Assembly: GCF_027474525.2 (NCBI RefSeq)
Contig: NZ_CP114882.2
Coordinates: 558,001 to 622,000 of the forward strand
DNA from: Flavobacterium lacustre
GTDB taxonomy: Bacteria > Bacteroidota > Bacteroidia > Flavobacteriales > Flavobacteriaceae
DNA: 64,000 nucleotides
Reading direction: 5' to 3'
Of the stretch, positions 9,344 to 17,552 are shown piece after piece. A model generated the notes under the pieces. The model did no database searches and was not told where the DNA came from. It worked only from the letters and a program-made list of their open reading frames with translations. The position numbers and the translations under genes are program-made. Within the stretch, counting starts at the first letter, position 1. Every line of letters starts with the position of its first letter.

Positions 9344-11209
9344 TTAAAATAAATCATCGGGCGAAACCAAAACGTTGAGTTTTTCTTTTAAATTATTATG
9401 CAAAATTTGTAACCCATATTGATACGATGCATTCACCCAGCCAAACCCTTCCTTAGCAATATAATCAAACTCAGTGCCTACATTCCCGTACTCTGCAAAC
9501 ACTTTATGAGAGCTAATTTCTAAGTCGAATTTTTCTGGAATCGTACCGTTATATTCCACTGCATTTTTTGTAATGAGCCACAACCATCTGTAAACCATTT
9601 CCTGAGCTTCGTCAAAAAATTTATAATTAATCAGACCTTCCCACAACAATATCTGATGTGGCGCCCAACCAAAAGGATAGTCCCATTGTCGTTGTGGAGC
9701 ATTTTCCGGAACTCCTGCTACACTAGCTTTTGTGCTTCCAGTAATTCCACCTGTTTTTATGAACTGAGGCAAAGCAATTTCAATTAATTTCTTAGCTTGA
9801 TGCTCGCTACACAATCCTGCCCAAAGAGGAAAAAATGTAGTCGCAGCTTCAAAAGGAAATTGTTTTTTGTTTACAAAATCGTAGTCAAAATACATTCCGG
9901 CGGCTTCATTCCAACACAATTCATTTATTTTTTCTTTTCTGAAATTAGCTTTTTGTTCCCAATCTTCAGCAGTATAAGCAACACCACCAACTTGAAAAGC
10001 ATTACTGAAATATTCTCTTATCAGGTAAGCAATATCTTTTTCATACTTGTACAGAAAACTATTGATATCTACTGAGTTTAAATTGGCACATCTATTTATC
10101 AGTCTGTCGGTAGTATCATGTCCGCTTTCTCTCAAACTTCTGTCATGAACAAAATATTCATCAAGTTCAGCATCAATCAGACTTCGCTCTAAGTATTTCT
10201 TTTCAAACTCCCGAATCGGTAAATTGTATTTTTTGGCATACGGTTCCAAAACATCATCAAAATGCCCTAGCTCCACTTCAAACGGCATTCCTACCCCATC
10301 CGCTTTATACCTGTTCAATCCCGTTGGCGTCAATCGGTTTCCCTGCACCATCCAAACGGTATCGTACTCTTTTATTACTGTTTCCAGATGCCCTTTTAAC
10401 CAGTGAAAATCAGGTGATTTTTTCTTTACAATATCAATCAGCAAAGAAGAATAAAGTGGCGGTTGCGTTCGGGTTAAGTAATAACTTCTGTTCGCGTTTA
10501 GAATTTTTCCGTAATGTGTAATTTGGTATTTAAAATTATCGGCAATAGCCATCGCTTTTTCCAACTGATTGTCTATCAAAAGTCCGACACCAATAAAATA
10601 ACTGTCCCAACCATACATTTCATTGAATCTTCCGCCCGGAACAACGAATGGAACGCCCTGCAAACTGTATATTTTTTGTTCTAAAGCCAAAGCCAAAATT
10701 CCCGGTTTTGTATTTAAAGTCTCCACATATTCCATGGAGAAATTTTCAGGCAAAATGGCTACTTTAAAATTTCGAAGCTCTTTTTCTAATTCCTGAAAAT
10801 ACGCTACTCCTTGAGGATCAGTTGCAGGAACATAAAGCGTTGGAATCTCATTTGATGTTTTTTCATCCTGAAGAATTTGAGCCAATCCTTTTTTATCAAT
10901 GGTTCGGGTGAGTTCGTTCCAATAATCCTCTCTTATTTTTCTTGAAATACGTTCTACAGGATTTTCTAGAATTCGATGCAAATTAATCTCGCCCTCTATA
11001 AGATTTGATTCTTTTAGTTGCGCTAATTCCTGCAACAAATTTGACAAATGATACGTTCCTTCAATTGTTTTTTCTTGTTTTGTGATTTGGTCAACCAAAA
11101 CAAACTTTTTAGGTCCGGTGTCGTCTTTTGTAATTTTTTTGTCTTGATCAGTATCCTCTTGAAGCAAAAGTTCACTGAATACTTTATCTATGTTAACTAA
11201 GAATTTCAT
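9344..11209 (-). CDS. GH37 trehalase resembling fungal neutral trehalase, with an N-terminal Ca-binding-like loop
   Basis: Predicted to hydrolyse trehalose to two glucose molecules in the cytoplasm, as no signal peptide is present. Both trehalase signatures are intact: PGGRFNEMYGWDSYF (residues 191-205) and QWDYPFGWAP (508-517). Probable catalytic acid and base are D365 in ESGHDTTDR and E559 in IPEKFD. ESGHDTT and AEYGNVGTEF...EGFGWVNAS are closer to fungal neutral trehalases than to E. coli TreA/TreF as I recall them. Residues 19-30, DTDQDKKITKDD followed by TGPK, match the EF-hand-like calcium loop of yeast Nth1. The 621-residue product overlaps the upstream MFS gene by 17 nt, so both probably belong to one transcript. 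Confidence 0.93.
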   Translation of the reverse strand: MKFLVNIDKVFSELLLQEDTDQDKKITKDDTGPKKFVLVDQITKQEKTIEGTYHLSNLLQELAQLKESNLIEGEINLHRILENPVERISRKIREDYWNELTRTIDKKGLAQILQDEKTSNEIPTLYVPATDPQGVAYFQELEKELRNFKVAILPENFSMEYVETLNTKPGILALALEQKIYSLQGVPFVVPGGRFNEMYGWDSYFIGVGLLIDNQLEKAMAIADNFKYQITHYGKILNANRSYYLTRTQPPLYSSLLIDIVKKKSPDFHWLKGHLETVIKEYDTVWMVQGNRLTPTGLNRYKADGVGMPFEVELGHFDDVLEPYAKKYNLPIREFEKKYLERSLIDAELDEYFVHDRSLRESGHDTTDRLINRCANLNSVDINSFLYKYEKDIAYLIREYFSNAFQVGGVAYTAEDWEQKANFRKEKINELCWNEAAGMYFDYDFVNKKQFPFEAATTFFPLWAGLCSEHQAKKLIEIALPQFIKTGGITGSTKASVAGVPENAPQRQWDYPFGWAPHQILLWEGLINYKFFDEAQEMVYRWLWLITKNAVEYNGTIPEKFDLEISSHKVFAEYGNVGTEFDYIAKEGFGWVNASYQYGLQILHNNLKEKLNVLVSPDDLF

Positions 11210-12422
11210 TTTTTTTAGCAGTAAGTTTTTTTAATATAAAGAAAGAAACCAACAATAAAGACATAGGAATCAAAGTATAATAAAATGCATTTTCGGGTCC
11301 TTCGTTTTTAAACAAATAACCAATTATTCTAGAACCTAATGTTCCTCCTAAAGCAGAGAAAACGACTATCAAACCCGTCATGGAGCTGTGTAATTTTTTA
11401 GGCAGAGCACTCAAAACAACCGAATTTAAAAGCGGATAAATTGGCGCTATAAAAAGTCCAACCAACGGAAATGCAAATCCAATTAATGGAATATCACCTA
11501 ATGAATTAATTTCCTTAACATCTAATCCTACTGTTTTTGGCAACACAAAAACCACAATAAGCATCGCCGCGATAATACAAAAACTCAGTACCCAAATCCA
11601 ATTTACTTTTTTGGTAATAATACCTGCCAAAAGTCTTCCAATTGCCAATGTAATTGCCAAAATACTCGCCATCATAATGCTAATATTCTCCGGAAGATGG
11701 AGCACTTTACTATTAAAAGTGGGCAACCAAGACATTATTCCTTGTTCAATCATTACAAATAAGAACGCACTAATCACAAAAACAATGGTTAAAAGCTTAG
11801 CAAATAATTTAAACATTTGCGCGAAATCATCTACCAGATTAACTCCCGGAATTTCCGTTTGATTTTCAAATTTTGCAAAGAATAAAAATCCAAATGATAG
11901 TAAAGCCATTGCGGCCAATAACCAATACACGTTTAACCATGCATCCGGATTCGATTCTGAATTAAAAGCTGGAAAAAGGAAATAAGCCAAAGCTATTCCA
12001 AGCATAAAAACACCTTCAATGCTGCTCATCAAACTGTTGTGTTCCTGTTGATTCTCTGTAATGGTTCCAATTAATGAATAAACAGATACTTTTATTAAGG
12101 CAAAAGAAACCCCTACAGTCGCAAAAAGTATTTTTGCAGCACTAAAAGAATTTCCAAAATACATACTTATACAAGCAACTGAAACTAATCCCAATCCAAT
12201 AAGCATGGCTTTTTTATACCCAATTCTTGGCAAAAAAGAAGCCACCAAAAAAGAAACAATTGCAATAGGCAGATCCTTAAATGCTTCCAGAATACTGGCT
12301 TGCAATTCATCGACTCCATAATTAGCCTGTGACTTTAAAATTACAATTCCTACGCTGTTCAGCAGAATTGCAAATACAAAATAATTAAGATACATAGCAA
12401 TCTTGACAGCGTTTTTCTTCAT
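11193..12422 (-). CDS. MFS transporter, probable sugar import partner of the trehalase
   Basis: A 409-residue major facilitator protein with about 12 hydrophobic segments. A loop typical of the superfamily follows helix 2 (LPRIGYKKAMLIGLGL). The substrate cannot be read from sequence. Its 17-nt overlap with the trehalase gene suggests trehalose or a glucose disaccharide, but this is inference from context only. The gap to the upstream GH13 gene is 90 nt, the longest inside this operon; I found no clear promoter or terminator there. Confidence 0.82.
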   Translation of the reverse strand: MKKNAVKIAMYLNYFVFAILLNSVGIVILKSQANYGVDELQASILEAFKDLPIAIVSFLVASFLPRIGYKKAMLIGLGLVSVACISMYFGNSFSAAKILFATVGVSFALIKVSVYSLIGTITENQQEHNSLMSSIEGVFMLGIALAYFLFPAFNSESNPDAWLNVYWLLAAMALLSFGFLFFAKFENQTEIPGVNLVDDFAQMFKLFAKLLTIVFVISAFLFVMIEQGIMSWLPTFNSKVLHLPENISIMMASILAITLAIGRLLAGIITKKVNWIWVLSFCIIAAMLIVVFVLPKTVGLDVKEINSLGDIPLIGFAFPLVGLFIAPIYPLLNSVVLSALPKKLHSSMTGLIVVFSALGGTLGSRIIGYLFKNEGPENAFYYTLIPMSLLLVSFFILKKLTAKKNEILS

Positions 12423-12512
12423 ATTTTATTATTTAATCATTTAGACAATTACGATTTTAAATCCATTGAGGAGTCATTCTTTATATTTTGATTTTAGATT
12501 ACAATATGAAAT

Positions 12513-14249
12513 TTAAAAACTCATAGTGTTTGTAATTCCATTTTCGGTATGTTCAATTGTAAAACCACAGGTCTTAAGATTTGCTTTTAGGTGCGCAACT
12601 GCTGTTCCGTTCACCCATTTGACATCTATAATAGCGTCAACGTCATCATTTATTTCTACATGACCTGAAAATGCATTTGAAGTATTTCTTAAGTGCATGA
12701 TTTCGAGTTGTTGTTTCACAACTTCCGTTTTCAACCCTTGCTCGATATCGTGCATGGTCAATGTGGTACGATTAATTTCTTTATGTCCGGCACTTCCTCC
12801 ATTATCTGCCGCTTCATAATTGTTTTTACCCGCAAAAATATCTAGATACCAAACCTGCGGTATTCCCGGCATAAACATTTGAATAGCTCTCGCAAGAAGC
12901 AACTTTTGTTCGTCTTCTCCTAATGCACTAAAAAAGGTGGCATTTATTTGATAATAAGAAATTTTGTTTCCTGAAGGATCATAAAGATTTTTGACACGAC
13001 CACCACGCTCCATGATGGTATTCATGATAGATTCAATCTCTGTATCTTCTAATAATCCTTTATTATAAGTACCATTTACTTCTTTACCTTTCAAATCTAG
13101 AACAGGTATTCCATCGTGGCAACCGAGCATGTTTACTGTTTTATATCCTTTGGCAATAATTTCCTTAGCCCAAGTCAATAAGGCTTTACTCGATTTATTT
13201 TCGATAGTATGTATCGCTAAACCAGGCAAGAAAAAGTCATAAATATAATATCCTTTATCAGCTACCTCATCATGTAAATGCAAACCATATTCGGCGTGAA
13301 TTTCTGGCAATAGCATCAAATTATTTTGTTCTGCTATTTTCTTAATACGCTCTAAATATTCCCAAGTTCCCGGTTTATTAAAGAAATTAGATTCCCCTAC
13401 TTGTTTATGCAAATAGGCAAAAGCATCTAATCGAAGAATATTACAACCATATCCATTCAATTTCTTTAATGTTTCCTCGTAGAAATCCCATACTAAGGGC
13501 GATGCAGCATTAACATCCATTTGTCCTAAATAAGAACGCTTTTGCTCTACAATTTGTAAAATTTCTGATTTCAAAGTAGTATAATCTTTAAAATCAATGG
13601 TCGCAAAATCTTTATTATCCTTAATTGCGTCATTAACAATGGCAACAATAAATTGCTTTTGCTCTTCTTTTAATTCTTTTACATCTTGTAAATCAGCTAC
13701 AGTAATCGGATTGTAGGTTATTTGCTGGTAAAAAGTATTCCAATACGGCTGTTCTGTGCCATCCGGAAAACGTACTTTCAATATGGGCAAACCTGACTTT
13801 CTCATGAACAATTTATTGAGAAATTCAGGATTTGGAATTACAATTCCATCTTCATTTTTCACTCCATTTCCTTCCCAGAATTCATTCCAATTGATAAAAA
13901 AATCTTTAAATTTAGATTTATTACCATATTGTAACATGTCTTTAAACTGAGGAGAAGCTACAGAAAGATGATTTAAAACAATGTCAAATTTCAGCTTTAT
14001 CTGGAGCTCATTCAGGTCTTTTAAATCTTTTGTATCTACTAAATCTTTATTTATATCATAATCAATAATAGAAAAACCTCTATCTAAATCACTATTAAAA
14101 AAGGTAGGTAAAACGTAAATTAAAGAAAAAACCTCTTTAAACTCGGTCATTTTAAGCATGGTTATTGTATCACTAAATTTTTCTCCAATACTATCGGGAT
14201 AAACATTCAGCATTACACCATTACTTATTTTTGTATTATTTTGTTGCAT
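12513..14249 (-). CDS. GH13 subfamily 18 sucrose-phosphorylase-type enzyme
   Basis: Predicted cytoplasmic phosphorylase that converts sucrose and phosphate to glucose-1-phosphate and fructose. The 578-residue product has no signal peptide and follows the sucrose phosphorylase layout: NVYPDSIGEK at the start, FSIIDYDIN, DIVLNHLSVASPQFKDML, and MFMPGIPQVWYLDIFAGKN near the end. Likely catalytic residues are D275 (LRLDAFAY), E316 (LLPEIHAEY) and D379 (GCHDG). It is longer than the ~500-residue Bifidobacterium enzyme. GH13_18 also holds sucrose-6-phosphate, glucosylglycerol and glucosylglycerate phosphorylases. The neighbouring fructokinase and sucrose-type transporter favour sucrose, but the acceptor is not proven. 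It follows the kinase gene by 6 nt. Confidence 0.88.
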   Translation of the reverse strand: MQQNNTKISNGVMLNVYPDSIGEKFSDTITMLKMTEFKEVFSLIYVLPTFFNSDLDRGFSIIDYDINKDLVDTKDLKDLNELQIKLKFDIVLNHLSVASPQFKDMLQYGNKSKFKDFFINWNEFWEGNGVKNEDGIVIPNPEFLNKLFMRKSGLPILKVRFPDGTEQPYWNTFYQQITYNPITVADLQDVKELKEEQKQFIVAIVNDAIKDNKDFATIDFKDYTTLKSEILQIVEQKRSYLGQMDVNAASPLVWDFYEETLKKLNGYGCNILRLDAFAYLHKQVGESNFFNKPGTWEYLERIKKIAEQNNLMLLPEIHAEYGLHLHDEVADKGYYIYDFFLPGLAIHTIENKSSKALLTWAKEIIAKGYKTVNMLGCHDGIPVLDLKGKEVNGTYNKGLLEDTEIESIMNTIMERGGRVKNLYDPSGNKISYYQINATFFSALGEDEQKLLLARAIQMFMPGIPQVWYLDIFAGKNNYEAADNGGSAGHKEINRTTLTMHDIEQGLKTEVVKQQLEIMHLRNTSNAFSGHVEINDDVDAIIDVKWVNGTAVAHLKANLKTCGFTIEHTENGITNTMSF

Positions 14250-14255
14250 CGTTTT

Positions 14256-15203
14256 TTATAAAAGTTTAGAAAGGATATTGATGTTATCCGGTAATCGCCC
14301 TACGTTTTGCAGTTTTAAAGCTGCTAATTTTAAAGCTATATCCAAACATTCATTAATTGATTTTTCTTTAATGTAAGCAAACAAAAATCCAGACCAAAAG
14401 GCATCACCTGCTCCAGTGGAGTCCATCACTTTATCAATTTTTATGGCCGGCATTTGTATTACTTCTTTTCCTTTTTGAGATAATTTCACTCCTTTACTAC
14501 CTAAAGTTAAGCAAACAGTATCTACTCCTTGTTGATGAAAAAATTCAAATATTTCTTCATGAGGAAGTTCCTTCTCAAAAAGACGCAACATATCATCTTC
14601 ACTAATTTTTATTAAAGGATTGAACTGACAATAGGTTTTGATTACTTTGAAAGCCTTCTCTTGACTTTTCCACAACTTTCTTGCATAGTTTACATCGATA
14701 CTTAGTTTACATCCCAAATCGTAAGCTTCTTTTGCCTTCTTTAAGATTGTTTTTTGTGCTGGATTTTTACTTAATGCGAAACAAGTGGTATGAAATATCT
14801 TTGTATTGGATAGTATTTCCTTTGAAATTTGTTCCTCATAAATACAACAATCTGCTGATCGATACGGAATGAAATCGGGTGTACCCTCAGACCTTGAAAC
14901 AAAAATCACACTAGTCGATTTATCATCTAGAACGTTTAGATGGTTTGTATTTATACCAACACTCGTTAATCGTTCTGTAATATAAGATCCAAAGCCATCG
15001 TTCCCAACAGTTGCAACCATAATAGTATTCAAGCCCAATCGCGTTGAATTCATAGCAACATTAGTAGGCGATCCTCCTAAATACCTATGATAATCTCTCG
15101 TTCCACTAATAAGCACACCTTCTTGATGACCAATAAAATCTACAAGAACTTCACCTACACAAAGGATGTCTATTTCACCCCTATTATTTAATACATTATT
15201 CAC
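14256..15203 (-). CDS. PfkB-family fructokinase (first of two)
   Basis: Likely phosphorylates the fructose released by the adjacent sucrose phosphorylase. The 315-residue product has the PfkB fold markers: GEVLVDFIGHQEG and GGSPTNVAMNSTRLGL near the N-terminus, and the anion-hole/catalytic signature DSTGAGDAFWSGFLFAY near residue 270. Its start overlaps the transporter stop by 8 nt and its stop is 6 nt before the GH13_18 gene. It differs clearly from the second PfkB kinase at 36 kb. Ribokinase-family substrates are hard to tell apart by sequence, so fructose rests mainly on context. Confidence 0.87.
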   Translation of the reverse strand: MNNVLNNRGEIDILCVGEVLVDFIGHQEGVLISGTRDYHRYLGGSPTNVAMNSTRLGLNTIMVATVGNDGFGSYITERLTSVGINTNHLNVLDDKSTSVIFVSRSEGTPDFIPYRSADCCIYEEQISKEILSNTKIFHTTCFALSKNPAQKTILKKAKEAYDLGCKLSIDVNYARKLWKSQEKAFKVIKTYCQFNPLIKISEDDMLRLFEKELPHEEIFEFFHQQGVDTVCLTLGSKGVKLSQKGKEVIQMPAIKIDKVMDSTGAGDAFWSGFLFAYIKEKSINECLDIALKLAALKLQNVGRLPDNINILSKLL

Positions 15204-16500
15204 TTAATTTTGTCTTTTTTATTTTAATTAATAAGGTGCAGAGTGCAGCAATCACTAACAATACTCCTGCAAAACTGATTGCTTGTCGAGGATCATTATC
15301 TAAAAAGTTTTTTAGAATATAACCAAATGATAAGTTTTGGATAATCATTGGAATCACAATCATCATATTAATAATACCCATGTAGACTCCATATCTTTCT
15401 TTTGAAATAACAGCAACAACCATCAAGTAAGGAATTCCCATCATACTTGCCCAAGCAATACCATAGCCTATAACCACAGCAAAAAACATATACTGATTTT
15501 GTACCATTGGAAAACATAAAAGAGATACCGCTCCTAATAACAAACAGGCAAAATGAATCATCTTAGCACCATGTTTTTTAGCTAATTTGGCCAAATAAAA
15601 TGCTATAGAAAAAGTTACTATAAACCCAAATGCACCAATCAATCCATTCCATTCTACTGCTTTTTCATAGCCAACTGTATTCTTTGGCGTAACATTCCAA
15701 ACGGACAAAGCAATACTTTTTGAATTATTCTGCCAATAACACATCATGGCATACCATTGAAACAAATAGACCACAAATAGTTGCCACATAACCGATGGCA
15801 TTTCTAAAACCGCTTTATAAATATCTATAAAAGGCGAAAAAACATTTAGCGGCTCGGCTTTTAAAATGGCTAATTCTTCCTCAGTTGGTGGAATTTCTTT
15901 GGTTTTACTCATACTCCACCAAATCGAAGTTACAGAAAGTACTGCCCCCAGAAAAAAGGAAGCGTAAATCCAAGTGGGTAGTGATCCCGTATAACCAACA
16001 AAAACTATTGGAAATAGAAAAAGAGAAATATAAGCCAAAAACTGTCCGAAACCAGTAAAAAAACTTTGCGCCTGAAAACCCGTAGGTTGCTGATCTTCGC
16101 TCAACGTATCTGCAATAAAGGCACGATACGGCTCCATAGCGGTATTGTTACCAACATCCAGAATCCAAAGCAAACCAGCAGCCATCCATAATGAACTACT
16201 AAACGGAAATAAAAACAAAGCAAGACTACAAACTAATGCACCTATAAAAAAGTAAGGCTTTCTTCTTCCCCACCTTGGATGCCAAGTTTTATCACTCATT
16301 GCCCCAATTATGGGTTGAATCAATAAGCCCGTTAAAGGACCCGCAAGATTCAGTATCGGGATTTGATCTGGGCTTGCATGTAAAAAATCATATATCGGAT
16401 TTACAGCACTTTGCTGTAAACCAAAGCTGTACTGTATGCCAAAAAAACCAACATTCATATTGATTATCTGCCAAAAACTTAATCTTAGTTTTTTACTCAT
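15196..16500 (-). CDS. Sucrose-type sugar:cation symporter (MFS/GPH-like)
   Basis: A 12-helix inner-membrane transporter whose N-terminal half carries the loop DKTWHPRWGRRKPYFFIGA, typical of sucrose and maltose proton symporters. It is the first gene of the sugar operon and feeds the phosphorylase and fructokinase. I chose the ATG at 16500 (MSKKLRLSFWQIINMNVGFFG, 434 residues) over a TTG at 16554, because the upstream 18 codons look like leader and the ATG puts the first helix near the N-terminus. A double LacI-type operator lies 69 nt upstream. Confidence 0.87.
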   Translation of the reverse strand: MSKKLRLSFWQIINMNVGFFGIQYSFGLQQSAVNPIYDFLHASPDQIPILNLAGPLTGLLIQPIIGAMSDKTWHPRWGRRKPYFFIGALVCSLALFLFPFSSSLWMAAGLLWILDVGNNTAMEPYRAFIADTLSEDQQPTGFQAQSFFTGFGQFLAYISLFLFPIVFVGYTGSLPTWIYASFFLGAVLSVTSIWWSMSKTKEIPPTEEELAILKAEPLNVFSPFIDIYKAVLEMPSVMWQLFVVYLFQWYAMMCYWQNNSKSIALSVWNVTPKNTVGYEKAVEWNGLIGAFGFIVTFSIAFYLAKLAKKHGAKMIHFACLLLGAVSLLCFPMVQNQYMFFAVVIGYGIAWASMMGIPYLMVVAVISKERYGVYMGIINMMIVIPMIIQNLSFGYILKNFLDNDPRQAISFAGVLLVIAALCTLLIKIKKTKLSE

Positions 16501-16526
16501 TGTTTTATGTTTAATTGTACAATCAA

Positions 16527-16534
16527 TAAATTTA
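16527..16534 (-). promoter_or_regulatory. Weak -7 box of the sucrose operon
   Basis: The minus strand reads TAAATTTA, one base from TAnnTTTG. It was singled out because its upstream end is 35 bp from the edge of the double operator, nearly the same spacing as at the susC and GH32 promoters. Taken alone the match would be weak in such AT-rich DNA. Confidence 0.4.
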
Positions 16535-16568
16535 ATTTTTAAATCATCAACCAAGATGTATTTAAAAT

Positions 16569-16603
16569 AAAAAACGTTTTCGGAAGAACCGAAAACGTTT
16601 TCG
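16569..16603. promoter_or_regulatory. Double LacI-type operator upstream of the sucrose operon
   Basis: The distal site at 16590-16603 is the perfect 14-bp palindrome CGAAAACGTTTTCG. The proximal site at 16569-16582 (AAAAAACGTTTTCG) keeps the centre and right half. Centres are 21 bp apart. Together they give 13-bp inverted arms at 16571-16583 and 16589-16601. The core ACGT with flanking A/T and CG ends is the standard LacI-family pattern, as in PurR sites. The same pair recurs at 30.39 and 32.91 kb. It lies between the end of the SRPBCC-GyrI gene and the transporter start. Confidence 0.85.
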
Positions 16604-16640
16604 AGCGCCTTATATTTAAAGCGATATAACCTAACTATTT

Positions 16641-17552
16641 TTAATCAAAAGGAATGATAATTTTAGTTTCCCATTCTAATTCATTACCACCATTAAATGG
16701 GTTAGCCAGGAAATGTTCTAACACTTTTTTCTGCAATTTTATATTATTCTTCTTAGCATAATCAAGCAAAGCAAACCAAGCTCTGTCAGAAGTCCTAAAA
16801 TTTCCGTAATAAGTAGCTTTTAATCCTTTAAGCGCGGGCAATGTTTTAAACTTCACAATGTCACTTGGTGGAAAATCTGCTTTTTTTTCAATAGGGAAAC
16901 AATAATTAAAATCTAATTTTTCCGAATCCAAATCCCAGTTTTGAACTTCAACAAAAGGTCTTCCAATTATTTGAATGTTATTTCTCTGCAAATACCCTGT
17001 AATAGAAGCATCATTTTGAATCATTGATTGCGCTTTTTCTTGTAACACACTTTTTAAATTAATATACGCTACATATGTTGCTTCAGAAGTTCCTTCCCCA
17101 TCAATCTTAACTTTAAATTTATTGAGATGTTCCGTTAATCCCAATTTAAATTCCGATATTTTTTTAATTTGCTCTTGCTTAAAATCAGTTTTAAAGAAAG
17201 GAACTGTAATCTTATTATACAAGCTATTATTTAAATCTTTAATACTAACATCAATTTTTGTAACCGAATCATTAATAGATTTAATATCCCAATAATAATT
17301 AAATTCCGAATCTCCTTTTCGCATTTCATATTTAAGGAATTCAAAATTTTTCTTTTCTAAAATCACATAATTTTCGCTGTCTTTCTGTGCTTGAGCAGTC
17401 GACCATTCCTGTACTCCTTGAAAAACAGTTCCTGTAGAGGTATTAATTTTAAATGAAATCGTATAATCACTTTCTTTAATAAATAAATACCATACTAAAA
17501 ACAAGGAAAGAACAGCACTTAATCCAACTATAATTTTTTTACTTACTTTCAT
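16641..17552 (-). CDS. Membrane-anchored SRPBCC-like / GyrI-like two-domain protein
   Basis: A 303-residue protein with one N-terminal hydrophobic segment (about residues 6-24, IIVGLSAVLSLFLVWYLFI). A region that looks like an SRPBCC ligand-binding fold follows (about 28-150; VQEWSTAQAQ, YYWDIKSINDSVTKIDVSI). The C-terminal ~130 residues look like a GyrI/AraC effector-binding domain (GRPFVEVQNWD, ALKGLKATYYGNFRTSDRAW, NPFNGGNELEWETKIIIPFD). Such domains bind small ligands. There is no DNA-binding or catalytic domain. It is the last gene of the FG-GAP operon; its ATG overlaps the haloperoxidase stop as TAATG. Function is unknown, and the domain calls rest on pattern recognition without a profile search. 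Confidence 0.68.
   Translation of the reverse strand: MKVSKKIIVGLSAVLSLFLVWYLFIKESDYTISFKINTSTGTVFQGVQEWSTAQAQKDSENYVILEKKNFEFLKYEMRKGDSEFNYYWDIKSINDSVTKIDVSIKDLNNSLYNKITVPFFKTDFKQEQIKKISEFKLGLTEHLNKFKVKIDGEGTSEATYVAYINLKSVLQEKAQSMIQNDASITGYLQRNNIQIIGRPFVEVQNWDLDSEKLDFNYCFPIEKKADFPPSDIVKFKTLPALKGLKATYYGNFRTSDRAWFALLDYAKKNNIKLQKKVLEHFLANPFNGGNELEWETKIIIPFD

Noticed and set aside
16501..16554. TTG start for the sucrose-type transporter
   Set aside because: It adds a poorly conserved-looking leader; the ATG at 16500 fits the family start. Similar TTG extensions before the GH13 (36930), ActF (47695) and SPOR (54764) genes were also set aside.
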